The notes under the pieces: generated by a model
What the model was told of the DNA's origin: nothing
The model's database searches: none
The model's input: the letters and a program-made list of their open reading frames with translations, nothing else
NCBI GenBank assembly: GCA_016882415.1
Contig: VGQL01000005.1
Span: forward strand, 1 to 43,031
Length of the DNA: 43,031 bases
From: Cyanobacteria bacterium M_DeepCast_200m_mx_001
GTDB taxonomy: Bacteria > Cyanobacteriota > Cyanobacteriia > PCC-6307 > Cyanobiaceae
Direction of reading: 5' to 3'
Part shown: piece after piece, positions 9,093-18,894 of the stretch
How the letters are laid out: the number at the start of each line of letters is the position of its first letter
How positions within the stretch are numbered: position 1 is the first letter of the stretch
Program-made: the position numbers and the translations under genes

Positions 9093-9848
9093 TCAGGAGC
9101 GGTGCTCGAACACCGCCCCGAAGCGGCCGCGGTCGAGTTCGGCGATCACCGGAATGCAGGCGAAGCTGCGCTGGGCCAGGCTCAGCCGCTCCTCCCGCAT
9201 CAGCATCTGCACCAGTCGGTCGCGGGCCGGCAGCAGGTAGCGCACGTCGTTGGCGGCATAGGCCAGCTGGGTGTCGCTGAGCTCCTCCACCCGGCCCCAG
9301 TCGCTGCTTTGGGCCCCCTTGTCGAGCTCCACGCCGCAGAGCTCCTGCACCAGCTCCTTGAGCCCGTGGCGGTTGGTGTAGGTGCGGGCCAGGCGGCTGG
9401 CCACCTTGGTGCAGAACAGCGGCGCCACGGCGATGCCCAGCCCCTCCCCGAGGGCCGCCACATCGAAGCGGGCGAAATGGAACACCTTCTCAATCGCGGG
9501 GGCCTCCATCAGCTGCCGCAGCAGGGGGGCCTCGCTCTGGCCCCGGTGGATGCGGATGCAGCAGACGTTGTCGTGGGCATCGCTGAGTTGCACCAGGCAG
9601 AGGCGGTCGCGGCCGTGCACCAGGCCCATGGCCTCGGTGTCCACCGCCAGGGCCTGGGCCCCGGCCAGCAGGCCGTGCCATTCGGCGTTGAGGTCGTGGT
9701 CGAGCACGGCGAAGCGGGCCGGGCTCGAGCCCGCCGCCGGCGCGCTCGCGGGGCCGACGCTGGTGGGGAAGCTGCTCACGGATGCGGGGCGGGGATGGGG
9801 CCATCGTCGCGGATGGCTCCACCGCGGCCTCCTAAAACCCAACATCAC
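9093..9848 (-). CDS. rnd: Ribonuclease D-like 3'-5' exonuclease (actual start may be internal)
   Basis: 'LAVDTEAMGLVHGRDRLCLVQLSD', 'KVFHFARFDVAALGEGLG', 'LAYAANDVRYLLPARDRL' match DEDDy exonuclease motifs. Confidence 0.9.
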   Translation of the reverse strand: MMLGFRRPRWSHPRRWPHPRPASVSSFPTSVGPASAPAAGSSPARFAVLDHDLNAEWHGLLAGAQALAVDTEAMGLVHGRDRLCLVQLSDAHDNVCCIRIHRGQSEAPLLRQLMEAPAIEKVFHFARFDVAALGEGLGIAVAPLFCTKVASRLARTYTNRHGLKELVQELCGVELDKGAQSSDWGRVEELSDTQLAYAANDVRYLLPARDRLVQMLMREERLSLAQRSFACIPVIAELDRGRFGAVFEHRS

Positions 9849-9910
9849 CTTTCGCTGTTGGTGCTCACGCTGAGACGGAGCTAGTTGGTGGATAGAGCCC
9901 GCCCACCGCC

Positions 9911-10399
9911 ATGTCCAGCCGCGAAGCCCCCACCCGCCGTCTACCCCTGCCCTCGGGCCTGGGGGGCATCCGGGCCTTCTTTGATCAACCGCCGATTCAG
10001 CACCTGGGCCTGGAGCTGGCGGTGTGCTGGATCCTCGAGTGCCTCCTGCAGCAGGACAGCTACCCCACCGCCTTGATGCACGGGCTGGCGGAAGCCCACC
10101 CCAAGCTGCGCCTCTCGGAAACGGTGCTGCAGCAGGCCCTCAGCTTCCTCGACCAGGACGGTGCCATCAGCAGCTACTCCCAGCGCTGCCCCAGCCGCGG
10201 CCGTCCGCGCCGCATGCTGCATCTGCTGGATGACCACCGCGTCGCGGCCGAACAGCTGATGGACCCCTGGCACCATTGGCTCGACGAGAATGAGCACGAG
10301 CTCCACAGCGGACGTCATGCCACCGGCCCTGGGTTCCACCCTGTTGCTCACGCTGCTGCTGGCCATCGGGCTGGTGTTCTTCCTGCGGGCTGCCAGTAA
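9911..10399 (+). CDS. PadR-like winged-helix transcriptional regulator
   Basis: 'LAVCWILECLLQQDSYPTALMHGLAEAHPKLRLSETVLQQALSFLDQDGAISSYSQRCPSRGRPRRMLHLLD' resembles a PadR wHTH domain; the tail overlaps the next gene. Confidence 0.65.
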   Translation: MSSREAPTRRLPLPSGLGGIRAFFDQPPIQHLGLELAVCWILECLLQQDSYPTALMHGLAEAHPKLRLSETVLQQALSFLDQDGAISSYSQRCPSRGRPRRMLHLLDDHRVAAEQLMDPWHHWLDENEHELHSGRHATGPGFHPVAHAAAGHRAGVLPAGCQ

Positions 10400-10871
10400 G
10401 GACCGCACCACCGTGGTGGAGGTGCGCTCCTCCAAGCCGCCGCTGGTGGTGCTGCCGGCCCTCAGCACCTGGCTGCAGCAACGGGGCTGGCGCCAGGAGG
10501 CCAACGACCCGGACCGCCGCCTGCTGCGCTTCAGCGGCCAGGTGGAGGCCTCGGGGCCGTTGGCGGTGCTGCTGTCGCTGCTCGGGGGTGTCGGTGCCGG
10601 TTGCCTGGGCCTGGTGCTGCGTCAGCTGCTGCCCGCCCTCGGCTGGTGGCCGCTGCTGCTGGTGGGCCTGGGGCCCCTGGCGGGCTGGATTTACCGCCGC
10701 CGCGCCGCCCGCCCCGAAACCGTGGAGCTGCGCCTGATCAGCCACGACGACGCCACCGGCAGCGCCCTGCAGCTGCGGGCCCACCGCGATGAGCTGATTG
10801 CCCTGGAGCTGGAGCTTGGCCCCAGCCTGGGGTTGTTCAGCGATGGTGATCTGTTGAAGTCGCCGATCTGA
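10317..10871 (+). CDS. Cofactor assembly of complex C subunit B-like (CCB1/DUF3529-like) membrane protein
   Basis: 'LGSTLLLTLLLAIGLVFFLRAASKDRTTVVEV' N-terminus plus a second pair of TM segments; start could also be 10290. Confidence 0.65.
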   Translation: MPPALGSTLLLTLLLAIGLVFFLRAASKDRTTVVEVRSSKPPLVVLPALSTWLQQRGWRQEANDPDRRLLRFSGQVEASGPLAVLLSLLGGVGAGCLGLVLRQLLPALGWWPLLLVGLGPLAGWIYRRRAARPETVELRLISHDDATGSALQLRAHRDELIALELELGPSLGLFSDGDLLKSPI

Positions 10872-10905
10872 GCCAGAGTGGCGGCTGCCTGCCGCCGGTG
10901 GTTCG

Positions 10906-11712
10906 ATGGCCAGTCCCCGTGGGCTCCGCCGCAGTGCCCTCTCCGCGGGGCTGGTGTTGTTGTGCCTGGGGCTGGCGGCGGCGGCCCAGGCTCCGGCTCC
11001 AGGCAGCCGCGATCCCCTCACCGGCGTGCGCAGCCGCCTCAGCCGCGATTGGGTGGGTCAGCGCCAGGAGCCCACGGATCTGCCGATCTTGGTGATGGCG
11101 GGCCATGCCGACTCCCAGGGCATCGCCGGCGCCGGCACCGGCGGAGCGGCGGTGGATCTGCACGGGGCCCGGCCCATGCAACGGGGCATCCGCGATGAGC
11201 TCTATTGGAACCTCGCGGTGGCCCGCCGGGTGGTGGCCCTCGGCCTCCAGCGCGGCCTCAACATCCGCTTCTACGACCCGCCGCAGCGCACCATTCACGA
11301 CGGCGACGATCCCCGCACCAACTGGAGCGTGGGCAAGGCCCATGCGGCCGCCGGCGGCTATGCCCTGGAGATCCACTTCGATGCCTATGGGCCCGATGGG
11401 GTGGGATCCGGCGTGATCCCGGCCCTGCATCGGCCCTTCAGCCGCCTCGATGAAAGCCTGGCCCAGGCCTTCGGTGGCTACCCGCAGCAGTTCCGCGGCG
11501 GCCTGGGGGGGCCGCGCCGCGGCATCACCCTGCTGGAGATCGGCAAGCTCGAAGCCCCCCTGGAGCCCGCCTTGCGCAACCCCGGCTCCCGCGAGCGGGC
11601 CCTGGCGGCCATCGCTGAGCGGGTGGTGGCCGCCCTGGAGCAGGGCCTGGGGCGTCAGCCGGGCGTGGCGTCAGTCGACGGCCGCGTGGGGTTGGCAGCG
11701 GGCGACCAGTGA
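10906..11712 (+). CDS. N-acetylmuramoyl-L-alanine amidase-like (Amidase_3) secreted protein
   Basis: Signal peptide; '[12 protein letters not shown]', '[11 protein letters not shown]' and '[16 protein letters not shown]' correspond to Amidase_3 metal-site positions. Confidence 0.6.
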   Translation: MASPRGLRRSALSAGLVLLCLGLAAAAQAPAPGSRDPLTGVRSRLSRDWVGQRQEPTDLPILVMAGHADSQGIAGAGTGGAAVDLHGARPMQRGIRDELYWNLAVARRVVALGLQRGLNIRFYDPPQRTIHDGDDPRTNWSVGKAHAAAGGYALEIHFDAYGPDGVGSGVIPALHRPFSRLDESLAQAFGGYPQQFRGGLGGPRRGITLLEIGKLEAPLEPALRNPGSRERALAAIAERVVAALEQGLGRQPGVASVDGRVGLAAGDQ

Positions 11713-12774
11713 GTCGTCCTCCAGCCAGTTCTGGGGCCGGGTGAACACCTCGGTGAGCAGGGCCTCACGGCTGCCGGCCTCGGGTTTGTAGCCGTATTCC
11801 CAGCGCACCAGCGGCGGCAGCGACATCAGGATCGATTCGGTGCGGCCGTTGGTCTGCAGGCCGAAGATCGTGCCCCGGTCAAACACGAGGTTGAACTCCA
11901 CGTAGCGGCCGCGGCGGTACAGCTGGAACTGGCGCTCCCGCTCGCCGTAGGGGGTGTTGTGGCGCCGCTCGGCGATCGGAACGTAGCTGGGCAGGAAGGC
12001 GTTGCCGCAGGCGCCGGCCAGCTGGAACAGCTGCTCCCAGCCCAGGGGCTGCGGGCCCACCCGCTCCCCGGCGGCGGCGGCGGGGCCGCTGGGGTCCTGC
12101 CCCTTGTAGAGCACGCCGCGGGGGTCCTGGTAGTCGTAGAAGATGCCCCCCACGCCCCGGGTTTCACCGCGGTGCTTGAGGAAGAAGTATTCATCGCACC
12201 AGGGCTTGAACACCGTGTAGAGAGCCGGGTTCACGCTGTCGCAGGCCCCCTTCAGGGTGCGGTGGAAGTGCTTGGCGTCCTCCAGGAAGGGGTAATAGGG
12301 GGTGAGGTCGGCGCCGCCCCCAAACCACCACACCGGCCCCGCTTCGAAATAGCGGTAGTTGAGGTGCACCGTGGGGATGTAGGGGTTGCGCGGGTGCAGC
12401 ACCATCGAGGTGCCGGTGGCAAACCAGCGGTGCCCCTTGGCCTCGGGGCGCTGGCTGAGGATCGAGGGGGGCAGCTCGGAGCCCTCCACCTCGGAGAAGT
12501 TCACCCCCCCCTGCTCGAACACGCGGCCGCCGGTCATTACCCGTGAGCGCCCGCCGCCGCCCTCCGGCCGTTCCCAGCTCTCCTCAGCGAAGCGCCCCAG
12601 GCCGTCCAGTTGCTCCAGGCCGGCGCAGATCGAATCCTGCAGCCCCATCAGCAGCGCCTTGGCCCGCTGCCGGGAGTCCGCCGGGGGGGCCTCCAGGGCT
12701 GGAGCTCCGCCGTTGGCGCCTGGGGCGGTGCCCTTCAGCTGGGCTTTGGTGCGGGACAGCAGGCCCTTCAACAT
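11671..12774 (-). CDS. hemF: Oxygen-dependent coproporphyrinogen III oxidase
   Basis: '[16 protein letters not shown]', '[25 protein letters not shown]', '[15 protein letters not shown]', '[31 protein letters not shown]'. Confidence 0.98.
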   Translation of the reverse strand: MLKGLLSRTKAQLKGTAPGANGGAPALEAPPADSRQRAKALLMGLQDSICAGLEQLDGLGRFAEESWERPEGGGGRSRVMTGGRVFEQGGVNFSEVEGSELPPSILSQRPEAKGHRWFATGTSMVLHPRNPYIPTVHLNYRYFEAGPVWWFGGGADLTPYYPFLEDAKHFHRTLKGACDSVNPALYTVFKPWCDEYFFLKHRGETRGVGGIFYDYQDPRGVLYKGQDPSGPAAAAGERVGPQPLGWEQLFQLAGACGNAFLPSYVPIAERRHNTPYGERERQFQLYRRGRYVEFNLVFDRGTIFGLQTNGRTESILMSLPPLVRWEYGYKPEAGSREALLTEVFTRPQNWLEDDSLVARCQPHAAVD

Positions 12775-12933
12775 CGGCGGTTCGACCCCCACGGGGCCAT
12801 GGCAACCCCCTCACCTTTTCAGCCCGGGTGGCTTCGGCACAAGGGGCCGAGAGAGTTCGTGATCCCGGCGCCGCCCCGCCAGCCGGGCTCCCTGGCCAGC
12901 GCTTTTAGGATCCAGCCACCCCCGCCACCCCCG

Positions 12934-14046
12934 ATGGCCAGCGCAGATCAGGCCCTCAGCCAGGCCATCGCGGCCCTCGAGCCGCTCCGCGATGCGGGCA
13001 GCGGCCGCAGCCTGCTGGAGCTGCAGTGGATCCAGCAGGTGCGGGTTCAGAACAACCGTGTGGTGTTTCGCCTGGCGTTGCCGGGCTATGCCAATGCCCA
13101 GCGGGAGCGCATCGCCGCCGATGCCCGTGGCGCCCTGCTGCAGCTCGGCGGCATCGAGGACGTGCAGATCGAGATTGCGCCGCCCCCCAGCCCAGCCCCC
13201 CAGGCCGCACCCCATGGGGGGGCGCCGATCGGGGCCGCTGGCCATGGCGGCGGCGGCCCGGAGCGCCAGCCGATCCCCGGCGTGAAGCAAGTGATCGCCG
13301 TGAGCAGCGGCAAGGGGGGTGTGGGCAAGAGCACCGTGGCCGTGAACCTGGCCTGCGCCCTCGCGGCCAGTGGCCTGCGGGTGGGCCTGCTGGATGCCGA
13401 CATCTATGGCCCCAACGCCCCCACGATGCTGGGGGTGGCGGATCAGACCCCGCAGGTGAGCGGCGGCGGCAATGAGCAGGTGCTCACGCCGATCGAGAGC
13501 TGCGGCATCGCCATGGTGTCCATGGGGCTGCTGATCGATGCCCACCAACCGGTGATCTGGCGGGGCCCGATGCTCAACGGCATCATTCGCCAGTTCCTCT
13601 ATCAGGTGGAGTGGGGTGATCGCGACGTGCTGGTGGTCGACCTGCCCCCCGGCACCGGCGATGCCCAGCTCAGCCTGGCCCAGGCGGTGCCCATGGCGGG
13701 GGTGATCATCGTGACCACACCGCAGATGGTGTCTCTGCAGGATGCGCGGCGCGGCCTGGCGATGTTCCAGCAGCTGGGGGTGCCGGTGCTGGGGGTGGTG
13801 GAGAACATGACCGCCTTCATCCCGCCCGATGCACCCGACAAGCGCTACGAGCTGTTCGGCCGTGGCGGCGGCAGCCAGCTGGCCCGCGAAAGCGAGGTGC
13901 CGCTCCTGGCCCAGCTGCCCATGGAGCTGGCGGTGGTGCAGGGCGGCGACGCTGGTCGCCCGGCGGTGCTGAGTGCGCCGGAGTCGGCCACCGCGGCCGC
14001 CTTCCGCGACCTGGCCCAGCGCCTGCCCGTGGCGACGGGCGCATGA
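12934..14046 (+). CDS. mrp: Mrp/NBP35-family iron-sulfur cluster carrier ATPase
   Basis: 'VIAVSSGKGGVGKSTVAVNLACALAASGLRVGLLDADIYGPNAPTMLG', 'VVDLPPGTGDAQLSLAQ', 'GVVENMTAF'. Confidence 0.96.
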   Translation: MASADQALSQAIAALEPLRDAGSGRSLLELQWIQQVRVQNNRVVFRLALPGYANAQRERIAADARGALLQLGGIEDVQIEIAPPPSPAPQAAPHGGAPIGAAGHGGGGPERQPIPGVKQVIAVSSGKGGVGKSTVAVNLACALAASGLRVGLLDADIYGPNAPTMLGVADQTPQVSGGGNEQVLTPIESCGIAMVSMGLLIDAHQPVIWRGPMLNGIIRQFLYQVEWGDRDVLVVDLPPGTGDAQLSLAQAVPMAGVIIVTTPQMVSLQDARRGLAMFQQLGVPVLGVVENMTAFIPPDAPDKRYELFGRGGGSQLARESEVPLLAQLPMELAVVQGGDAGRPAVLSAPESATAAAFRDLAQRLPVATGA

Positions 14047-15332
14047 CCCTGCTGGGGCTGCCGTTGCCGGGGTCCCGCCGCGGCCGCTTCTTCGCCCCTG
14101 GGCGCCGCCGCCGCCGTTGGTTTGACGGCGTGGACAAGCTGCTCTGGTGGATCCCCCTGGGGATGATCTTCGTGGCGGGGATCCTGATCGCCAGCACCCA
14201 GCGCCAGGCCGGCTACGCCGATTGGTACCAGCACTGGATCACGGCGGCGGTGGGCCTGGGCATCGCCCTGCTGCTGGCCCGGGTGCCGGTGGAGAGCATC
14301 ACCCGTTGGCCCTGGGTGATCTATGGGGCGATGGTGGCCAGCCTGATCGCCGTGCGCGTGGTGGGCGTGAGCGCCCTCGGGGCGCAGAGCTGGATCAACA
14401 TCGCCGGCTTCCACGTGCAGCCCTCCGAATTCGCCAAGGTGGGGGCGATCCTGCTGCTAGCGCGGGTGCTGGGGCGCCACCCGGTGGAGCGGCCCGTCGA
14501 CCTCCTGCGCCCCGTGGCGATCATCGGCCTGCCCTGGCTGCTGGTGTTGGTTCAGCCCGATCTGGGCAGCTCGCTGGTGTTCGGCGCCGTGCTGCTGGTG
14601 ATGATGTTCTGGTCAGGGATGCCCGGCGCCTGGGTGCTGCTGTTCATCTCGCCGGTGGTGAGCGCCATCGTGGCCGGCGTGCTGCCGTGGCTGCTGATCG
14701 CCTGGATCCCAGCCATGGGCTATCTGGCCTGGAAGAGCCTGCCCTGGAAGCGGCTGGCCCCCCTGGTGGTGGTGGCCATCGAGGCGGTGTTTGCCCTGGC
14801 CACACCTTTCCTGTGGAACAACTTCCTGCAGCCCCACCAGCGGGACCGCCTCACCCTGTTCCTCGACCCCAACAAGGACCCCCTCGGCGGCGGCTATCAC
14901 CTGCTGCAGAGCACCGTGGGCATCGGCTCCGGGGGCTTGTTCGGCACCGGCCTGATGCAGGGGCACCTGACGCTGCTGCGCTTCATCCCGGAGCAGCACA
15001 CCGACTTCATCTTCAGCGCCCTGGGGGAGGAAACCGGCTTCCTTGGCGCCACGCTCGTGGTGGTGGGGTTTGTGGTGTGGATCTGGCGGCTGCTGCAGAT
15101 CGCCGGTAAGGCCCGCAGCGATGTGGAGTCGCTGGTGGTGGTGGGCATCGGCGCCATGGTGATGTTCCAGGTGGTGGTGAACATCAACATGACCATCGGC
15201 CTCGGACCGATCACCGGCATCCCCCTGCCGTGGCTGAGCTATGGCCGCTCGGCCATGCTCGTGAACTTCATCGCCCTGGGTCTGTGTGCCTCGGTGGCCC
15301 GTCGCGCCGGCGCCGGCACGGGGCGCTGGTGA
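14043..15332 (+). CDS. rodA: Rod shape-determining protein RodA (SEDS glycosyltransferase)
   Basis: 'GAQSWINIAGFHVQPSEFAKVGAILLLAR', 'QPDLGSSLVFGAVLLVMMF', 'GSGGLFGTGLMQGHLTLLRFIPEQHTDFIFSALGEETGFLG'. ATGA overlap with mrp. Confidence 0.96.
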   Translation: MTLLGLPLPGSRRGRFFAPGRRRRRWFDGVDKLLWWIPLGMIFVAGILIASTQRQAGYADWYQHWITAAVGLGIALLLARVPVESITRWPWVIYGAMVASLIAVRVVGVSALGAQSWINIAGFHVQPSEFAKVGAILLLARVLGRHPVERPVDLLRPVAIIGLPWLLVLVQPDLGSSLVFGAVLLVMMFWSGMPGAWVLLFISPVVSAIVAGVLPWLLIAWIPAMGYLAWKSLPWKRLAPLVVVAIEAVFALATPFLWNNFLQPHQRDRLTLFLDPNKDPLGGGYHLLQSTVGIGSGGLFGTGLMQGHLTLLRFIPEQHTDFIFSALGEETGFLGATLVVVGFVVWIWRLLQIAGKARSDVESLVVVGIGAMVMFQVVVNINMTIGLGPITGIPLPWLSYGRSAMLVNFIALGLCASVARRAGAGTGRW

Positions 15333-16732
15333 TGGGGGATCCGGCCGCCGGCACGGTGCCCAGCTCCGCCGGCTGCCTGGCGGCCCTGCGGCGCGAGCTG
15401 GCCCAGGGTGACGGCCCCGGCCGCGGCGATGAGGACAGCGTGCGGCGCCAGTGGTGGGCCGCCCTTGCCACCCTGCAGGACGATTTCCTGCTGCCCCTGG
15501 GGCCCCAGCGGGGGGTGTGGCTGGCGGCTCCCCTGCCGGCCCTCTACGAACCGGCCCTGCTGCAGCAGCTGCAGGGTTGGGTGTGGACCCCGGCGGAGCT
15601 CGGGGATCTGCTCCAGCCCAGTGCCCCGCTGTTGCCCGCCACGGGCGTGGCCGCGGCGGCCGCCGCCGCCGGCGGGGGCTTTGAGCGGCTGCCGCTGGAG
15701 GAGGGCGATGGCACCGATCCCCTGTTGGTGCTGATCACGCCGCGGCTGCAGGTGGCCATGGCCCTGGTGGGGGAGGAACGGGCCCGCCGGCTGGTGGTGC
15801 AGTTCGAGCCGGCGGCCCTCTCGGCGGCCCTGACCCGGCTGGATGAACGGCTGCAGCGCACTGATCCGGCCCAGGCCCAGCGGCTGCGCCAGGCGATCCA
15901 GGCCCTCGGCCCCCTGCAGAACGACCCCCAGCGGGTGCCGCAGTTCTGGCCGCGGCTGGCGGAGCGGTTGGCGGCCATGGCTCCGAGCCTCACCCTGCAG
16001 CCCCTGGTGCACCGGGCCAGCGGCGAGGCCCGCGGCGGCGGATCCGCCGCCCCCAGCAGTGAGCTGGCCCTGCTGGAGGCCCTCACCCACGAGGTGCGCA
16101 CGCCCCTGGCCACGATCCGCACCCTGATCCGCTCGCTGCTGCGCCGCAGTGATTTGCCCGACCTGGTGCGGCAGCGCCTGCAGCAGATCGATGGCGAGTG
16201 CAGCGAGCAGATCGACCGCTTCGGCCTGATCTTCCTGGCGGCGGAGCTGCAGCGGCAGCCCGCCGAAACCGGTGAACAGCGCCTGGCCCGCACCGATCTG
16301 TCCCAGCTGCTGCATCAGCTGGAGCCCCTGTGGCGCCAGCAGCTGCAGCGCCGCAGCCTGGGGCTGGAGCTGGCTGCCGCCGCCGACCTGCCGCCCGTGC
16401 TCAGCGATCCGGCCCGCCTGGAAACGGTGCTGGGGGGGCTGGTGGATCGCTTCAGCCGCGGCCTGCCCGCCGGGGCCGTGGTGGCCCTCAGCCTGCAGCC
16501 CGCCGGCGCCCGCCTCAAGCTGCGGCTCAGCGCCAGCGCCGAGGCCCTGGCGGCAGAGGATCAACCCGGCGGCGTGGAGCGGGTGGGGCCGGTGCTCAGC
16601 TGGAACCCCGGCACCGGCAGCCTGCAGCTCAGCCGCCAGGCCACCCAGCGCCTGTTCCACAGCCTGGGGGGGCGCCTGGCGGAGCGCTCCGGCAACGACC
16701 TCACCGTGTTTTTTCCGGTGGCCGGCGCCTGA
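15332..16732 (+). CDS. Two-component sensor histidine kinase-like protein with a degenerate ATPase domain
   Basis: HisKA H-box 'LLEALTHEVRTPLATIRTLIRSLLRR'; C-terminal HATPase-like region lacks recognisable N and DxGxG boxes; ATG overlaps rodA stop (TGATG). Confidence 0.8.
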   Translation: MGDPAAGTVPSSAGCLAALRRELAQGDGPGRGDEDSVRRQWWAALATLQDDFLLPLGPQRGVWLAAPLPALYEPALLQQLQGWVWTPAELGDLLQPSAPLLPATGVAAAAAAAGGGFERLPLEEGDGTDPLLVLITPRLQVAMALVGEERARRLVVQFEPAALSAALTRLDERLQRTDPAQAQRLRQAIQALGPLQNDPQRVPQFWPRLAERLAAMAPSLTLQPLVHRASGEARGGGSAAPSSELALLEALTHEVRTPLATIRTLIRSLLRRSDLPDLVRQRLQQIDGECSEQIDRFGLIFLAAELQRQPAETGEQRLARTDLSQLLHQLEPLWRQQLQRRSLGLELAAAADLPPVLSDPARLETVLGGLVDRFSRGLPAGAVVALSLQPAGARLKLRLSASAEALAAEDQPGGVERVGPVLSWNPGTGSLQLSRQATQRLFHSLGGRLAERSGNDLTVFFPVAGA

Positions 16733-16844
16733 TCGGGCGGGTTTGTTGACGGGTGTGAAGACCCTGGCGGGGCGGCCTGTTCGGCCCAAAACACGGTGCT
16801 AGCTTCCGAGCGAAACGGTCTGCCGACTCCCCTCCGGAACAGCC

Positions 16845-17279
16845 ATGGCAACGAGTGGTCAACTGAGCGGTCAACTTCCGAAGTACATCGGCAGCACGGG
16901 CGGTTTGCTCAACGCCGCGGAAACCGAGGAGAAGTACGCGATCACCTGGACCAGCGCCAAGGAGCAGCCCTTCGAGCTCCCCACCGGTGGTGCGGCCCAC
17001 ATGAATGAGGGCGAGAACCTCATGTACTTCGCCCGCAAGGAGCAGTGCCTGGCGCTCGGCACCCAGCTGCGCACCAAGTTCAAGCCCCGCATCGAGGACT
17101 ACAAGATCTACCGGATCTTCCCCGGCGGTGACACCGAGTTCCTGCACCCCAAGGACGGCGTCTTCCCCGAGAAGGTGAACGAGGGCCGCAAGATGGTGGG
17201 TCACAACGCCCGTCGCATCGGCCAGAACGGCAACCCCGCCTCGATCAAGTTCACCGGCAAGAACACCTTCGACGCCTGA
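16845..17279 (+). CDS. psaD: Photosystem I reaction center subunit II
   Basis: '[84 protein letters not shown]'. Confidence 0.99.
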   Translation: MATSGQLSGQLPKYIGSTGGLLNAAETEEKYAITWTSAKEQPFELPTGGAAHMNEGENLMYFARKEQCLALGTQLRTKFKPRIEDYKIYRIFPGGDTEFLHPKDGVFPEKVNEGRKMVGHNARRIGQNGNPASIKFTGKNTFDA

Positions 17280-17319
17280 TTCCGGCGTCGCCTGGAATTC
17301 AGGCCAACCTCTATAAAGG

Positions 17320-17344
17320 CGGGGCCAGGCGCCCCGTTTTTTTT
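17320..17344 (+). terminator. Intrinsic terminator of psaD
   Basis: CGGGGC-caggc-GCCCCG followed by T8. Confidence 0.9.
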
Positions 17345-17361
17345 GCCTGCCTGTCGCTGTG

Positions 17362-18894
17362 ATGCCATCCCCTGATCGCGCCACTGTTCTGGCTCAGGCT
17401 GAGGCGGGCTCCAGCTTCATTCCCATCTGGCGCACCTGGCCGGCGGATCTGGAAACCCCCCTCACCACCTGGTTGAAGGTGGGGGCCGGCAGCCGCCACG
17501 GGGTGCTGCTGGAGTCGGTGGAGGGGGGCGAACGCCTCGGCCGCTGGAGCTTTGTGGTGAGCGACCCGCTCTGGACCCTCACCGTGCGGGGGGACCAGGC
17601 GGAGCGCTGCTGGCGTGATGGCGGCCGCCAGGCCCTGCAGGGCAACCCCTTTGATCTGCTGCGTGGGGCCCTGGCCCCCTACAGCGCGCCGGCGATTCCG
17701 GGGCTGCCGCCGCTGGGACAGCTGTTCGGCTTCTGGGGCTACGAGCTGATCCGCTGGATCGAGCCCAGCGTGCCGGTGCACCCCACCGATCCCGATGGCC
17801 CCCCCGATGGCTGCTGGATGCTGGCCGACAGCCTGCTGGCTTTCGATCAGGTGAAGCGGCAGATCACCGCCGTGGCCTACGTGGATCTCGCCCACGGTGA
17901 TCGCACCGCTGCGGCGGTGGATCAGGCCTATGGGGCCGCTGTAGCCCGGCTGGATCGCCTGGAGCAGCGCATGCACCAGCCCCTGCCCCCCGGGGTGGCC
18001 CCCCTCGACTGGCGCGATGACCCCAGCCTGGAGCTCCCCACCCGCAGCAACCGCAGCCGTGAGGAGTTCGAGGCGGCGGTGCTCACCGCCAAGGAACACA
18101 TCGCCGCCGGGGATGTGTTCCAGCTGGTGATCAGCCAGCGGCTGGAAACGGAGGTGCAGCGTGAGCCCTTTGAGCTCTACCGCAGCCTGCGGATGGTGAA
18201 CCCATCCCCCTACATGGCCTTCTTCAATTTCGGCGGTTGGCACCTGATCGGCTCCAGCCCCGAGGTGATGGTGAAGGCGGAGCCCATGGGCGATGGCAGC
18301 GGCCGGGTGAAGGCGTCCCTGCGGCCGATCGCCGGCACCCGCCACCGCGGTGCCGACGCCGCGGAAGATGAGGCCCTGGCGGCGGATCTGCTGGCGGACC
18401 CCAAGGAGCGCGCCGAGCACGTGATGCTGGTGGATCTGGGCCGCAATGACCTGGGCCGCGTGTGCGTGCCGGGCAGCGTGCGGGTGAGCGAGCTGATGGT
18501 GATCGAGCGCTACTCCCACGTGATGCACATCGTGAGCGAGGTGGAGGGGGTGCTCGACCCCCAGCGCGACGTGTGGGATCTGCTGATGGCCTCCTTCCCC
18601 GCCGGCACGGTGAGCGGCGCCCCCAAGATCCGCGCGATGCAGCTGATCCACGCCCTCGAGCCCGACGCCCGCGGGCCCTATTCCGGGGTGTATGGCGCCA
18701 TGGACCTCAGCGGCGCCCTCAACACGGCCATCACCATCCGCACCATGGTGGTGCTGCCGGCGGCCGGGGGGGGCTGGCGCGTGCAGGTGCAGGCGGGGGC
18801 GGGGCTGGTGGCCGATTCGGTGCCCGCCTCCGAATTCCAGGAAACCCTCAACAAGGCCCGCGGCATGCTCAAGGCCCTGGCCTGCCTGGCATGA
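17362..18894 (+). CDS. trpE: Anthranilate synthase component I
   Basis: 'FEAAVLTAKEHIAAGDVFQLVISQRLE', 'LIGSSPEVMVK', 'RPIAGTRHRGADAAEDEALAADLLADPKERAEHVMLVDLGRNDLGRV', 'FPAGTVSGAPKIRAMQLI'. Confidence 0.97.
   Translation: MPSPDRATVLAQAEAGSSFIPIWRTWPADLETPLTTWLKVGAGSRHGVLLESVEGGERLGRWSFVVSDPLWTLTVRGDQAERCWRDGGRQALQGNPFDLLRGALAPYSAPAIPGLPPLGQLFGFWGYELIRWIEPSVPVHPTDPDGPPDGCWMLADSLLAFDQVKRQITAVAYVDLAHGDRTAAAVDQAYGAAVARLDRLEQRMHQPLPPGVAPLDWRDDPSLELPTRSNRSREEFEAAVLTAKEHIAAGDVFQLVISQRLETEVQREPFELYRSLRMVNPSPYMAFFNFGGWHLIGSSPEVMVKAEPMGDGSGRVKASLRPIAGTRHRGADAAEDEALAADLLADPKERAEHVMLVDLGRNDLGRVCVPGSVRVSELMVIERYSHVMHIVSEVEGVLDPQRDVWDLLMASFPAGTVSGAPKIRAMQLIHALEPDARGPYSGVYGAMDLSGALNTAITIRTMVVLPAAGGGWRVQVQAGAGLVADSVPASEFQETLNKARGMLKALACLA

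Noticed and set aside
15239-16789. 516-aa minus-strand ORF opposite the histidine kinase gene
   Set aside because: Antisense shadow of a high-GC gene; Gln/Ala/Gly-rich and domain-free.
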